Assembly (NCBI GenBank): GCA_028693285.1
Contig: JAQUVQ010000019.1
Location: 1 to 45,311 of the forward strand
DNA from: Smithellaceae bacterium
GTDB taxonomy: Bacteria; Desulfobacterota; Syntrophia; Syntrophales; Smithellaceae
Direction of reading: 5' to 3'
Length of the DNA stretch: 45,311 nt
Shown here: in pieces, positions 1-8,423 of the stretch
Numbering within the stretch: position 1 is the first letter of the stretch
Layout: each line of letters starts with the position of its first letter
Made by a program: the position numbers and the translations under genes
The notes under the pieces: model-generated
The model's database searches: none
Told to the model about the DNA's origin: nothing
Seen by the model: the letters and a program-made list of their open reading frames with translations, nothing else

Positions 1-94
1 CGGCCAGCTTCTCGACCACCATGAAGCCGATATTGTGCCGGGTGGATTCATAGCGCTTTCCCGGATTGCCCAGTCCGATAACCAGATAAACCAT
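1..94 (-). CDS. pth: Peptidyl-tRNA hydrolase, N-terminal fragment (cut by window edge)
   Basis: Only the first 31 codons are inside the window. They read [16 protein letters not shown], then [15 protein letters not shown], the highly conserved N-terminus of bacterial Pth, including the GLGNPG motif and the Asn of RHNIGF. The family releases peptides from peptidyl-tRNAs dropped by ribosomes, in the cytoplasm. The ATG at 92-94 has a GAGGGG ribosome site just upstream. It follows rplY and prs on the same strand, the usual prs-rplY-pth order in many bacteria, so co-transcription is likely. The catalytic His in RHN is present; nothing can be said about the missing C-terminus. Confidence 0.93.
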   Translation of the reverse strand, partial: MVYLVIGLGNPGKRYESTRHNIGFMVVEKLA

Positions 95-178
95 TTGTCC
101 CCTCTCTTTATGAAAACCCAACAGATATTTTCCAAAGCTGAAGAGACGCATGATCTCCCGTATAATGCACCTGTCGCC

Positions 179-847
179 TTACTTCTTTTCCTTCTTGTCC
201 TCTTTTGCCGGTTCAGCGGCTGCTGCGCCTTCCGCGGGTTCAGCGCCTTCCGCCGGCGCTTCCTGCGCTTCCTCAGCCTTGACCACCCGAATGGCGGCGA
301 CTGCCACGACGGCGGCTTCCGGAGGATCCAGATGGGCCAAACCCTCTGGAATGACGATGTCTTTCACTTTCAGCGAATGTCCGATGTCGATGGCCGAAAT
401 ATCAACATCGATGTGGTCGGGCAGATCCGTCGGCAGGCACAGCACCCTGATGTCTCTTTTGATGTGCTGGAGTTCCCCGCCGTTTTCCACGCCGATCGCC
501 CTGCCGGTAAAGTTCAGCTCCACGTCAAAGGCCAGTTTCTTTTTCATGTCCACTTCATAAAAATCCGCGTGGTAGAATTTTCCGCTCAGGGGCTGGGTCT
601 GCAGTTCCTTGATGAGGGAAAGCTTTTCGACTTTGCTGCCGCCGTCGTCGATGATCAGCTTGATGAAAGCGTGGTCTTTCTTTTCCTTATGCAGCCGAAA
701 CAGGTCGGCGCTTTTCACGGCCAACTGGATGTTTTCCGTGGCTTTGCCGTAAAAAATGGCGGGCACAAGTCCCTGCTGCCGCAGCCTTCGGGCAGGGCCC
801 TTCTTCTGTTCTTTACGGACCTGGGCCGCTAAATCGGTTATTTCCAT
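179..847 (-). CDS. rplY: 50S ribosomal protein L25/general stress protein Ctc
   Basis: The 222-residue product is the long (Ctc/TL5) form of L25, which binds 5S rRNA on the large ribosomal subunit. Residues about 1-95 are the L25 beta-barrel domain (RKEQKKGPARRLRQQG near the start), about 100-185 the TL5 C-terminal domain (VLCLPTDLPDHIDVDIS). It ends in a low-complexity tail rich in Ala, Glu and Pro with a lysine cluster, typical of deltaproteobacterial copies and probably disordered. The ATG at 847 has a strong GGAGGG site. It lies 14 bp after prs and 84 bp before pth, so the three are probably one operon. Confidence 0.95.
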   Translation of the reverse strand: MEITDLAAQVRKEQKKGPARRLRQQGLVPAIFYGKATENIQLAVKSADLFRLHKEKKDHAFIKLIIDDGGSKVEKLSLIKELQTQPLSGKFYHADFYEVDMKKKLAFDVELNFTGRAIGVENGGELQHIKRDIRVLCLPTDLPDHIDVDISAIDIGHSLKVKDIVIPEGLAHLDPPEAAVVAVAAIRVVKAEEAQEAPAEGAEPAEGAAAAEPAKEDKKEKK

Positions 848-861
848 TTACCCCTTCCCTC

Positions 862-1803
862 CTAAATAAATAATGAACTTACTGAATCGTTGTAATAAAT
901 ACGGCGCACCGCTTCGGACAACAGACCGGACACCGACAAAACCTTGATTCTTTCGCAGCCGGCGGCCCTTTCGCAAAGAGGGATCGTATCCGTCACAATA
1001 AACTCCCTGATCGCGGATTTCTCGATGCGATCGATGGCCGGACCGGACAAAACCGGGTGCGTGCAGCAGACAGACACTTCCAGAGCGCCCGCTTCCGCCA
1101 GCGCCTTGGCCGCCTGCACGACGGTCCCCGCCGTATCGACCATATCGTCCAGGATAATGACCCTTTTCCCCTCGACGTTGCCGATGATGTTCATCACCTG
1201 GGCTTCATTGGGGCCTTCCCTTCGTTTGTCGATGATCGCCAGAGAGGCGCCCAGCCTTTTGCCGAACGCCCGGGCCCGCTCGACGCCTCCGGTATCCGGA
1301 GAAACCACTACCGTATCATCCGTGTATTTTTTCTTCATGTAGTCTATCAGAACCGGCGTGGCAAAGAGGTTGTCGACGGGAATGTTGAAGAAGCCCTGAA
1401 TCTGGCCGGCATGCAGGTCCATGGACAAAAGACGGTTGGCGCCGGCCGTCGTAATCAAATCCGCGACCAGTTTGGCCGAAATGGGCGCGCGGGGAGCCAC
1501 TTTCCGGTCCTGCCTCGCATATCCGTAGTAGGGCACGACGGCGGTGATGCGGTCGGCGGACGCCCTTTTCATGGCGTCGATCATGATGAGCAGTTCCATC
1601 AGGGTGACATTCACCGGCGTACAGGTGGACTGAATGATGAAAACATCCATGCCCCGGACATTTTCATCGATTTCCACGCGGGTTTCGCCGTCGCTGAAGG
1701 TGGTCACGTTGGCGTTGCCCAGCGGAACCCCCAGTTTTTCACAGATTTTCCGGGCAAGCTCTCTGTTGGCGTTTCCGCTAAATACCCTTATTCTTTCAAG
1801 CAT
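862..1803 (-). CDS. prs: Ribose-phosphate pyrophosphokinase
   Basis: This 313-residue protein makes PRPP from ribose 5-phosphate and ATP, feeding purine, pyrimidine, His and Trp synthesis. Diagnostic features visible are the [11 protein letters not shown] segment (divalent metal/ATP region), the flexible-loop basic stretch [13 protein letters not shown], and the PRPP-binding loop [11 protein letters not shown] near residues 220-230. Length matches bacterial class I enzymes (about 310-320). It lies between tRNA-Gln and rplY; a GGAG site lies about 10 bp before the ATG at 1803. No frameshift or missing catalytic residue was noticed. Confidence 0.97.
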   Translation of the reverse strand: MLERIRVFSGNANRELARKICEKLGVPLGNANVTTFSDGETRVEIDENVRGMDVFIIQSTCTPVNVTLMELLIMIDAMKRASADRITAVVPYYGYARQDRKVAPRAPISAKLVADLITTAGANRLLSMDLHAGQIQGFFNIPVDNLFATPVLIDYMKKKYTDDTVVVSPDTGGVERARAFGKRLGASLAIIDKRREGPNEAQVMNIIGNVEGKRVIILDDMVDTAGTVVQAAKALAEAGALEVSVCCTHPVLSGPAIDRIEKSAIREFIVTDTIPLCERAAGCERIKVLSVSGLLSEAVRRIYYNDSVSSLFI

Positions 1804-1828
1804 TTAAATATTTCTCCACAAGCTTTTC

Positions 1829-1903
1829 TGGCTGGGGCGGGAGGATTCGAACCTCCGAATGCAGGAACCAAAATCCTGTGTCTTACCGCTTGACGACGCC
1901 CCA
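1829..1903 (-). tRNA. tRNA-Gln (anticodon UUG)
   Basis: A 75-nt tRNA reads on the minus strand from TGGGGCG to a DNA-encoded CCA (complement of TGG at 1829-1831). The acceptor stem TGGGGCG/CGCCCCA, the T-arm with GGTTCGAATCC and the anticodon loop TTTTGGT with anticodon TTG are all visible. The first base pair is the weak U1-A72 typical of tRNA-Gln. It lies between ispE and prs, an arrangement common in proteobacteria. A TATAAG motif about 10 bp upstream could be a -10 box, but I saw no convincing -35. Confidence 0.96.
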
Positions 1904-1963
1904 CCGTCTTTCTTATAAGATTCTACCGGGCAGTCATTCGTCAGGGGAGAATTCGTATTTACC

Positions 1964-2824
1964 CTACAGTGATTGGGCAAAGAAAACGCGACAGTCTCCG
2001 GAAACTTTTTTCACAATGGCACTCCGCGCCGCCCGGGCCGACGATTCATCGGCAAAAAGGCCAAAAAGCGTGGGACCGCTGCCCGACATCAATGCACCCA
2101 GGGCGCCTTCGTTGATCAGCAATCGTTTAAAATCCGCCAATTCGGGATGCATCTTCATCGATACAGCTTCTAAATCATTATGCAATTCCCGAATTACATC
2201 ACCCAGTGCGTAAAATCGCGGAATGCTATAATTATTTTCTTTTTTTGTCAACGTGAAATTAAGCTTTTCGTAAACCGATTTTGTGGAAAGGGGAAAAGGG
2301 GGATTGATCAGCACCATGCTGAATTTGATTGTATTTTCAAGCGTCTGGAGCCTGTCGCCGATGCCGGAGGCAAACGCCGTCGGGCCGAACATGAAAAAAG
2401 GGACGTCCGCGCCCAGTTTTGCCCCCAGTTTCATCAGTTCGGATTTGGAGAGCCCCAGGGAACACAGGTCATTGAGCGCCAGCAGCGTGGCCGCGGCATC
2501 CGAACTGCCCCCGCCCAGACCGGCGGCCAGGGGAATCTGCTTGGCAAGTTCGATGGCGACGCCGCCCGAATAGCCGGCATGGTCGAAAAGCTTTCGGGCC
2601 GCGAGGTAAACCAGGTTTTTTTCATCCGTGGGAAGATCAGCGCCGGGGCAGGAAATAACAATTTCTTTTGAGCGGAGGGAAAAGGTCATTTCATCGTAAA
2701 GGGAGATCTGCTGCATCACGGAGGCCAGATCATGGTAACCGTCCGGCCGTTTGCGCAAAATACGCAGAAAAAGGTTGATTTTGGCGGGCGCCAACCTTCG
2801 CGTTTCAGCCTTTTTCTTTGACAT
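1964..2824 (-). CDS. ispE: 4-diphosphocytidyl-2-C-methyl-D-erythritol kinase
   Basis: The 286-residue GHMP kinase phosphorylates CDP-ME in the non-mevalonate (MEP) isoprenoid pathway in the cytoplasm. The N-terminal APAKINLFLRILRKRPDGYH is the signature IspE start, and GLGGGSSDAAATL near residue 98 is the GHMP ATP-binding loop. A second conserved glycine-rich motif, GALMSGSGPTLFGLF, is near the C-terminus. The gene overlaps the end of the DUF1844 gene by 20 bp, so the two are probably translationally coupled. tRNA-Gln follows 60 bp after the stop. Confidence 0.95.
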   Translation of the reverse strand: MSKKKAETRRLAPAKINLFLRILRKRPDGYHDLASVMQQISLYDEMTFSLRSKEIVISCPGADLPTDEKNLVYLAARKLFDHAGYSGGVAIELAKQIPLAAGLGGGSSDAAATLLALNDLCSLGLSKSELMKLGAKLGADVPFFMFGPTAFASGIGDRLQTLENTIKFSMVLINPPFPLSTKSVYEKLNFTLTKKENNYSIPRFYALGDVIRELHNDLEAVSMKMHPELADFKRLLINEGALGALMSGSGPTLFGLFADESSARAARSAIVKKVSGDCRVFFAQSL

Positions 2825-3200
2825 AGCGCATTTTCAGCTCGTAGAGCACGCCCTCGATCAGGCCGGCTTCGTTCGGGTCCAGATTTCCGGCGGTTTTCTT
2901 CTGGAGCATATCCAGAATATCGATGGTCTGCTTGGCGGCCGGAAGATTTTTTTCGGCCTTGCCTCCTTCGTACTCCGGAAAATCGCCGAAATGAAAAAGA
3001 GCGGACGTGGAAAGCGAAATGACAAAGTTCGTGAAATTCACGGCGGGATAATCCGCCGGTTCCGCGGAAGTTTTGCCGGCCGTTTCTTTCGGCTCCTCCG
3101 TCTTTGCGGATGCCGGCTCCTCTTTTGTCTGTGTGTCCGGCTCTTCCGAAAAACGCCTGTCCTTTATGACAAATCCTTCGCCTTTGGTCTCTTCCGCCAT
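2805..3200 (-). CDS. DUF1844 family protein
   Basis: A 131-residue protein of unknown function. The N-terminal half is charged and low-complexity (Glu, Lys, Thr, Pro), probably disordered. The C-terminal half resembles the DUF1844 domain, with VNFTNFVISLSTSALFHFGD and IDILDMLQKKTAGNL. I chose the ATG at 3198-3200 over an in-frame start six codons upstream because a very strong AGAGGGGGGA ribosome site lies directly before it. It overlaps ispE by 20 bp. A possible sigma-70 promoter lies just upstream at 3224-3252. No function should be read from the name. Confidence 0.8.
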   Translation of the reverse strand: MAEETKGEGFVIKDRRFSEEPDTQTKEEPASAKTEEPKETAGKTSAEPADYPAVNFTNFVISLSTSALFHFGDFPEYEGGKAEKNLPAAKQTIDILDMLQKKTAGNLDPNEAGLIEGVLYELKMRYVKEKG

Positions 3201-3223
3201 AAAATCCCCCCTCTGCACAGGCT

Positions 3224-3252
3224 AGTGTAGTGCGTCTAACGCTTCTTTACAA
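3224..3252 (-). promoter_or_regulatory. Candidate sigma-70 promoter for DUF1844-ispE(-tRNA-prs)
   Basis: On the minus strand TTGTAA and TACACT are separated by 17 bp, each matching 4 of 6 consensus positions. They lie about 25 bp before the ribosome site of the DUF1844 gene. Reasonable by position, only moderate by sequence. Confidence 0.4.
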
Positions 3253-3292
3253 AAGTTTTGTTCCGCATTTCAGCGATTTCCACAAATCCGTT

Positions 3293-3320
3293 CACTATCC
3301 ACCATACACCATCCACTATT
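3293..3320. repeat. Imperfect 14-bp tandem low-complexity repeat at the clpB stop
   Basis: Two imperfect 14-bp units (ACTATCCACCATAC and ACCATCCACTATTT) sit between DUF1844 and clpB. The CTA within the second unit (3316-3318) is read on the minus strand as the TAG stop of clpB. Function unknown. Confidence 0.55.
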
Positions 3321-5901
3321 TCTTGCTGAACGTAATCTCCCCTTTGGAAACGCCGATGACGATGTGGTCGCCTTCGGAGAATTTACCGGCCAGCAGGTCC
3401 ATGGCCAGCGGATCCAGAACAAGTTTCTGCAGCGCCCGCTTGAGCGGTCTCGCCCCGTAAACCGGGCTGTAGCCCTCTTCGGCTATATATTTTTTCGCCG
3501 CTTCTGTCAATTCGATGGAGAGCTTGCGCTCCGCGAGCCGCCTGCCGATCAGGCCGAGCTGGATGCCGACGATCCGGTGAATGTCCTCGAGCGTCAGGCC
3601 GTGGAACATGATGATGTCGTCGATGCGGTTTAGAAACTCCGGTTTAAAGGTCGCGCGCAGGGCTTCCATCGAACGGTTTTTCTTTTCTTCTTCCTCCAGC
3701 GACGGATCCTGAATCCACCCGCTTCCGACGTTGGAGGTCATGATCACGACCGTGTTTTTGAAATCCACCGTGCGGCCGTGCCCGTCGGTAAGCCTTCCGT
3801 CATCCAGAATCTGCAGGAGAATATTGAACACATCCGGATGCGCCTTTTCGATTTCGTCAAACAGCAGGACGCTGTAAGGCTTGCGCCGGACGGCTTCGGT
3901 GAGGTAGCCGCCTTCATCATAGCCCACGTAGCCGGGCGGAGCGCCGATGAGCCGCGCCACCGCGTGTTTTTCCATGTATTCCGACATGTCGATGCGGATC
4001 ATCGCCTGCTCGTTGTCGAACATGAACTCCGCCAGCGCCCGCGCAAGTTCCGTCTTGCCAACGCCGGTCGGCCCCAGGAAGATGAACGACCCGATCGGAC
4101 GGTTCGGATCCTGCAGGCCGGAGCGCGCGCGCCGAAGCGCCGCCGAGACAGCCCCGATGCCGTCGTCCTGACCGATCACGCGCATTTGAAGCCGCTCGTC
4201 CATGTGGATCAGCTTCTGCACGTCGCTCTCCATCATGCGGGAAAGCGGAATCCCCGTCCAGTTGGAAACGACTTCGGCCACGTCCTCGGCGTCCACTTCC
4301 TCTTTGAGCATCCGGTTGTTTTTCTGTACGTCCGAAAGCTTTGCCTGATCGGTTTCCAGCGCTTTGGAAAGCTCGACCATTTTGCCGTAGCGGATTTCGG
4401 CCGCACGCGCCAGGTTGCCTTCGCGCTGCGCGCCGGCTTCCTCCGTTTTCAGCGCTTCCATTTGGCTTTTGATCTGCTGAATCTTTTTAATGATGTCCTT
4501 TTCCGACGACCAGTGCATCTTCATCCGGTCCATCTCGCTTTGGAGTCCGGCCAGTTCCTTTTCAATCTTGTCGCGCCGCTCCAGCGCCGCCTTGTCCGTA
4601 TCCTTTTTGAGCGACTGCTTTTCGATTTCGAGCTGAATGATTCGGCGGTCGATCGCGTCGATTTCGGACGGCATCGAATCCAGTTCGATCCGCAGCCGGG
4701 ACGCGGCTTCGTCGATCAGGTCCACCGCCTTGTCCGGCAGGAACCGGTCGGCGATATAGCGGTGAGACAGGGTAGCGGCGGCCACAATCGCCGAATCCTT
4801 GATTCGCACGCCGTGATGCACTTCGTAGCGCTCCTTGAGGCCGCGCAGAATGGCGATGGTATCCTCCACCGTCGGCTCCTTGACTAAAACCGGCTGAAAG
4901 CGCCGCTCGAGCGCCGCGTCCTTTTCGATGTACTTGCGGTATTCATTGAGCGTCGTTGCGCCGACGCAGCGCAGCTCGCCGCGCGCCAGGGCGGGTTTGA
5001 GCATGTTGGAGGCGTCCATCGATCCTTCCGAGGCTCCCGCGCCGACCACCGTATGGATTTCATCGATAAAAAGGATGATCTCGCCTTCGGCGCTGATGAC
5101 TTCCTTCAAAACCGCCTTGAGCCTTTCTTCAAATTCACCGCGGTATTTCGCGCCCGCGATCAAAGCGCCGACATCCAGACCGATCACGCGCTTGCTTTTC
5201 AGATTTTCCGGCACGTCGCCGTTGACGATGCGCTGGGCGAGGCCTTCCACAATGGCCGTCTTGCCGACGCCCGGCTCTCCGATCAAGACCGGATTATTCT
5301 TGGTGCGCCTTGAGAGCACCTGCATGATGCGGCGGATTTCCTCATCCCGGCCGATGACCGGGTCAAACTTTCCCGTACGGGCCAGCTCATTGAAGTCTTT
5401 GGCGTAGCGCTCCAGGGCCTGATACTTGCCTTCCGGATTGGGGTCCGTCACGCGCTGATTGCCGCGGATGTCCACGAGCACCTTTAAGATATTGTCTTTC
5501 GTGACGCCGTTTTGCCGCAGAATTTTACCCGTCTTCCCTTCCTTTTCCTCGGACATGGCCACCAGCACATGCTCGGCGCTGACATATTCGTCCTTGAGCT
5601 GGAGCGCGCCGGTCATTGCCTTATCCAACAGCTTGTTGAGCCTGCCGCCCAGGTAAGCCTGACCGGCGCCCGCGCCTTCGACGCCGGGCTGCTTTTTCAG
5701 ATCAATATGGAGTTCCTGCTCCACCTTTCGGGGAGAAACGTTTAATTTATTCAGAATGGCGCCGGCAATCCCGTCTTGCTGCTGCAGCAGCGAAGCGAGC
5801 AGATGCTCCGGCTCGATGGCCTGGTGGCCGAGCGTTCCGGCCAGCGTCTGCGCATCCTGAAGCGCCTCCTGCACTTTCAAGGTAAATTTATCAAATCTCA
5901 T
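3316..5901 (-). CDS. clpB: ATP-dependent disaggregase ClpB
   Basis: The 861-residue Hsp100 chaperone works with DnaK to resolubilise aggregated proteins in the cytoplasm. Domains in order: Clp N domain (about 1-145, starting [14 protein letters not shown]), AAA+ module 1 with Walker A GEPGVGKT and Walker [10 protein letters not shown], the long coiled-coil M domain (about 410-530, rich in Glu, Lys and Leu), and AAA+ module 2 with Walker [12 protein letters not shown] and Walker [13 protein letters not shown]. The M domain marks ClpB rather than ClpA or ClpC. The ATG at 5901 is chosen because MRFDKFT is the conserved start and GAGGAAG precedes it; an ATG 11 codons upstream lacks support. It is 13 bp after the diadenylate cyclase gene, and no sigma-32 promoter was seen in that gap. 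Confidence 0.97.
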   Translation of the reverse strand: MRFDKFTLKVQEALQDAQTLAGTLGHQAIEPEHLLASLLQQQDGIAGAILNKLNVSPRKVEQELHIDLKKQPGVEGAGAGQAYLGGRLNKLLDKAMTGALQLKDEYVSAEHVLVAMSEEKEGKTGKILRQNGVTKDNILKVLVDIRGNQRVTDPNPEGKYQALERYAKDFNELARTGKFDPVIGRDEEIRRIMQVLSRRTKNNPVLIGEPGVGKTAIVEGLAQRIVNGDVPENLKSKRVIGLDVGALIAGAKYRGEFEERLKAVLKEVISAEGEIILFIDEIHTVVGAGASEGSMDASNMLKPALARGELRCVGATTLNEYRKYIEKDAALERRFQPVLVKEPTVEDTIAILRGLKERYEVHHGVRIKDSAIVAAATLSHRYIADRFLPDKAVDLIDEAASRLRIELDSMPSEIDAIDRRIIQLEIEKQSLKKDTDKAALERRDKIEKELAGLQSEMDRMKMHWSSEKDIIKKIQQIKSQMEALKTEEAGAQREGNLARAAEIRYGKMVELSKALETDQAKLSDVQKNNRMLKEEVDAEDVAEVVSNWTGIPLSRMMESDVQKLIHMDERLQMRVIGQDDGIGAVSAALRRARSGLQDPNRPIGSFIFLGPTGVGKTELARALAEFMFDNEQAMIRIDMSEYMEKHAVARLIGAPPGYVGYDEGGYLTEAVRRKPYSVLLFDEIEKAHPDVFNILLQILDDGRLTDGHGRTVDFKNTVVIMTSNVGSGWIQDPSLEEEEKKNRSMEALRATFKPEFLNRIDDIIMFHGLTLEDIHRIVGIQLGLIGRRLAERKLSIELTEAAKKYIAEEGYSPVYGARPLKRALQKLVLDPLAMDLLAGKFSEGDHIVIGVSKGEITFSKK

Positions 5902-5914
5902 GGTCTTCCTCTTT

Positions 5915-6793
5915 CTACTCCACGGGTTTTTCAATCGTCACGAAAAGCTTTCCGTTTTTAAAGACGCTGACGTTTCCCGAAGACTGGGAGATCACCATCG
6001 CCACCGCGCGGGTCACATTGGTGATGCCGGCCGCTGCGATATGGCGGCTCCCCAGGCCCGAAGGGAAATCTTTGCTGTCCAGCGCCGCGTTCAAATGGCG
6101 TCCCGCCGTAACGATCACGCCGTCTGTCTTGATCACGAACGCGCCGTCGATGGCGGAAAGCTCCTTGATGGTTTCCTCCAGCTCCGGATTCAGAATGTTG
6201 CGCTGCTCCTCGGAATATCCCTTGAACGGATTGATGATCATCTGCCGGGAAAGCTGCATCACTTTCTCATCGTCCCCCAGAACGAAAATCGTTCCGACCT
6301 TCCGGTTTTCGCGCCCCTGGGCCGCCAGTTCGCAGGCGATGTTCAAAACGGCGTTGAAAACCTCGGGCCGCACGGCTTCCACGACATCGCTGATGTCGTC
6401 GGATGTCAGGATTTCGAACTCGCGGCCGACGTCAATGAAAAAGATGCTGTCCGCATACCCGAATTTCGGCACGCCGGACAGGCAGACGACCTTGTCGCCC
6501 TTTTTAAACAGGCCGGAGACGATGCCCTTGGCAATGGCGATCTTGATTTTTCCGACGCGGGTCAGATTGACGTCGGGAAGCTCCAGTTTCTTTGCCGCCG
6601 GCAGCAGCTTCTCCGGCAGCTCCTCGTCCTCCCGCAGAACGAGAACGAACCGGACTGATTTTCTCTCTTCCTCGGAAAGCTCGGCCAGTTCGCTTCGGAC
6701 ATCCACGCAGACCAGAACGCAGCCGGCCTTGACGCCTTTCGCGAGCTTGATGGCCGTTTCGATCATCGTCTTGTTCACGGATTTCATATTCAT
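5915..6793 (-). CDS. DisA_N-type diadenylate cyclase domain protein
   Basis: This 292-residue soluble protein has an N-terminal region of unknown function (about 1-140) and a C-terminal DAC (DisA_N) domain, which in this family condenses two ATP into c-di-AMP. In the domain the DGA motif is clear ([11 protein letters not shown]), followed by [14 protein letters not shown] and [17 protein letters not shown]. The usual Arg-His-Arg motif reads Arg-His-Ile here, so catalytic activity is not assured. There is no transmembrane segment as in CdaA and no HhH DNA-binding tail as in DisA, so it is neither. It sits immediately upstream of clpB on the same strand and is divergent from rpoH across about 144 bp; co-transcription with clpB is likely. 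Confidence 0.8.
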   Translation of the reverse strand: MNMKSVNKTMIETAIKLAKGVKAGCVLVCVDVRSELAELSEEERKSVRFVLVLREDEELPEKLLPAAKKLELPDVNLTRVGKIKIAIAKGIVSGLFKKGDKVVCLSGVPKFGYADSIFFIDVGREFEILTSDDISDVVEAVRPEVFNAVLNIACELAAQGRENRKVGTIFVLGDDEKVMQLSRQMIINPFKGYSEEQRNILNPELEETIKELSAIDGAFVIKTDGVIVTAGRHLNAALDSKDFPSGLGSRHIAAAGITNVTRAVAMVISQSSGNVSVFKNGKLFVTIEKPVE

Positions 6794-6872
6794 TCCCGGT
6801 TCTTTTTTGAGCCTAAAATAAGCATTTGAAGCCAGCCTGTCAAGCCGCGGACGGCCGCCGGGAAATATTTGC

Positions 6873-6901
6873 TTGACCGCTCATTCACTCTTCGGTATCT
6901 A
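6873..6901 (+). promoter_or_regulatory. Sigma-70-type promoter of rpoH
   Basis: TTGACC (6873-6878), a 17-bp spacer, then TATCTA (6896-6901). The predicted start near 6908 lies about 30 nt before the TTG start codon, with GAGGAGG at 6923-6929 between. The promoter position argues against the longer upstream reading frame. Confidence 0.65.
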
Positions 6902-6937
6902 CCAGATCAGGTTTTTTGGACTGAGGAGGCCCGCCCG

Positions 6938-7783
6938 TTGAAGTTACCCGTCGTCACCGGCACTCTGGACTTATATATCGCGGAGATCAACCGCTTTCCC
7001 CTTTTGACCGCCGAGGAAGAATTCAAACTGGCCATGCGGCTGAAAAAGGACAACGACATGGAAGCGGCGGAAAAACTGATCGTTTCCAATTTGCGGTTTG
7101 TCGTGAAAATCGCCCATGAATACCGGAGTTACGGCTTCAAGCTGTCCGATCTCGTTCAGGAAGGCAACATCGGACTGATTCACGCCGTCAAGAAATTCGA
7201 CCCGGAGAAAGGCTACCGCCTGATTTCCTACGCGGTCTGGTGGATCCGCGCCTATATTCAGAACTATTTGATCAAATCCTGGAGCCTCGTCAAGATCGGA
7301 ACCACGCAGGCGCAGCGCAAGCTTTTCTTCAAACTGAGCCAGGCCCGGAAACAGCTGGAAACGATCTCGAAGAAGAATCCCGAATTCAGCGAGATCGCCG
7401 ACTCGCTGGGCGTCAAGGGCTCCGAGGTCGCGGAAATGGATCTGCGGATGGGCGCGCGCGACCTGTCACTCAACGAACTCATCAACGACGACGGCGAAAC
7501 GTCCCACCTGGATTTTCTGACCCATGACGGGGACAACCAGGAAGTCTCCCTGATCAAGCATGAAGAGAGAAGCCTGGTCAAACGGCACATCGCCGGCGCC
7601 CTGGCCAGGCTAAACGAAAGGGAAAGCTACATCATTCAGCACCGCGTCATGGCCGATGATCCGCTGACCCTGCAGGAAATCGGCGACAAATACAACATCA
7701 CCCGCGAGCGCGCCCGCCAGATTGAAAAGCAGGCGCTCAAAAAGGTTCAGCTGGCCCTGCCCTATCTCAAAGAAGACCTGTAA
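6938..7783 (+). CDS. rpoH: RNA polymerase sigma-32 factor (heat-shock sigma)
   Basis: The 281-residue sigma-70 family protein directs RNA polymerase to heat-shock promoters. Region 1.2/2 (LYIAEINRFPLLTAEEE, then LVQEGNIGLIHAVKKFDPEKG and ISYAVWWIRAYIQNYL) and region 4 (LTLQEIGDKYNITRERARQIE) are clear. The RpoH box is QRKLFFKL, which separates it from RpoD and RpoS. I start it at TTG 6938, which has GAGGAGG 8 bp upstream. The open frame continues back to 6869, but that part overlaps the promoter and is not RpoH-like. It is divergent from the diadenylate cyclase-clpB pair and ends 4 bp before the convergent DUF218 gene. Confidence 0.93.
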   Translation: MKLPVVTGTLDLYIAEINRFPLLTAEEEFKLAMRLKKDNDMEAAEKLIVSNLRFVVKIAHEYRSYGFKLSDLVQEGNIGLIHAVKKFDPEKGYRLISYAVWWIRAYIQNYLIKSWSLVKIGTTQAQRKLFFKLSQARKQLETISKKNPEFSEIADSLGVKGSEVAEMDLRMGARDLSLNELINDDGETSHLDFLTHDGDNQEVSLIKHEERSLVKRHIAGALARLNERESYIIQHRVMADDPLTLQEIGDKYNITRERARQIEKQALKKVQLALPYLKEDL

Positions 7784-7787
7784 GCCG

Positions 7788-8423
7788 TCAGCGGACCCAC
7801 GGGGAATAAACGAGAAACCATACGATCTTCAGGTATTCCCTGCCCACTTTTCTCCAGTCCGAGGCCTTAAGCTCCCAGACATTCACCGGGGCTTTTTCGT
7901 AGGGCGTCGGCAAAAAGCAATGTCCGTCGGACGTTCCGAATTCCCTGCCGACCATAATGCGGATGCGCCGCATGTGGTAGGGAGAGCTCACGAAGATCGC
8001 CGTTTTCTGCCCGTATTGACGCATGATTCTTTTCGCCTCGATGAGCTCCAGGTGAGTGTCTTCGTAAAATGGCGGCCAGGCGGAGTCGGGGTTTTTCTTG
8101 AGGCGGTCCGGGTCTTTTGGAATGAAAACGGCCTTCAGTTTTCCCCGGTCAGCGCTGAAGAGCTTCTGATAGGCGGGAATCACGAGATAGTCCGCCATTC
8201 CCCGGTTCATCAAATCCCTGGCGTAGCGGTCCCGGTCGTTGAAAACGGGCCCCAGCAGAACCACGACGGCATCCGCCCTGGCGCCGCCGGTCGAATACGC
8301 CAGATACCGGGGCGCGTAAAGCACCCCTGCCGCGAGAACGGCCGCCGCCAGCATCAGTATGCCGGTTCGCTTATTAAAGGACCGCGTGGTCATGGGCCGA
8401 TTTCTTTTTGTTTTCCCGGTCAT
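7788..8423 (-). CDS. DUF218/YdcF-like membrane-anchored protein
   Basis: A 211-residue protein with a short basic start and one transmembrane segment (about 20-38), followed by an extracytoplasmic DUF218 domain. The recognised parts are ADAVVVLLGPVFNDRDRYARDL, the family's opening strand and loop, and IFVSSPYHMRRIRIM, the conserved late motif with Ser-Pro-Tyr-His. Relatives (SanA, ElyC, YdcF) are linked to envelope integrity, but the biochemical role is unsettled. Its ATG overlaps the mutS stop as ATGA, so translation is probably coupled to mutS. Confidence 0.75.
   Translation of the reverse strand: MTGKTKRNRPMTTRSFNKRTGILMLAAAVLAAGVLYAPRYLAYSTGGARADAVVVLLGPVFNDRDRYARDLMNRGMADYLVIPAYQKLFSADRGKLKAVFIPKDPDRLKKNPDSAWPPFYEDTHLELIEAKRIMRQYGQKTAIFVSSPYHMRRIRIMVGREFGTSDGHCFLPTPYEKAPVNVWELKASDWRKVGREYLKIVWFLVYSPWVR

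Noticed and set aside
1057-1893. Plus-strand frame ending in GGFEPPNAGTKILCL
   Set aside because: The end is a translation of the reverse strand of tRNA-Gln, a known annotation artefact; the rest is antisense to prs.
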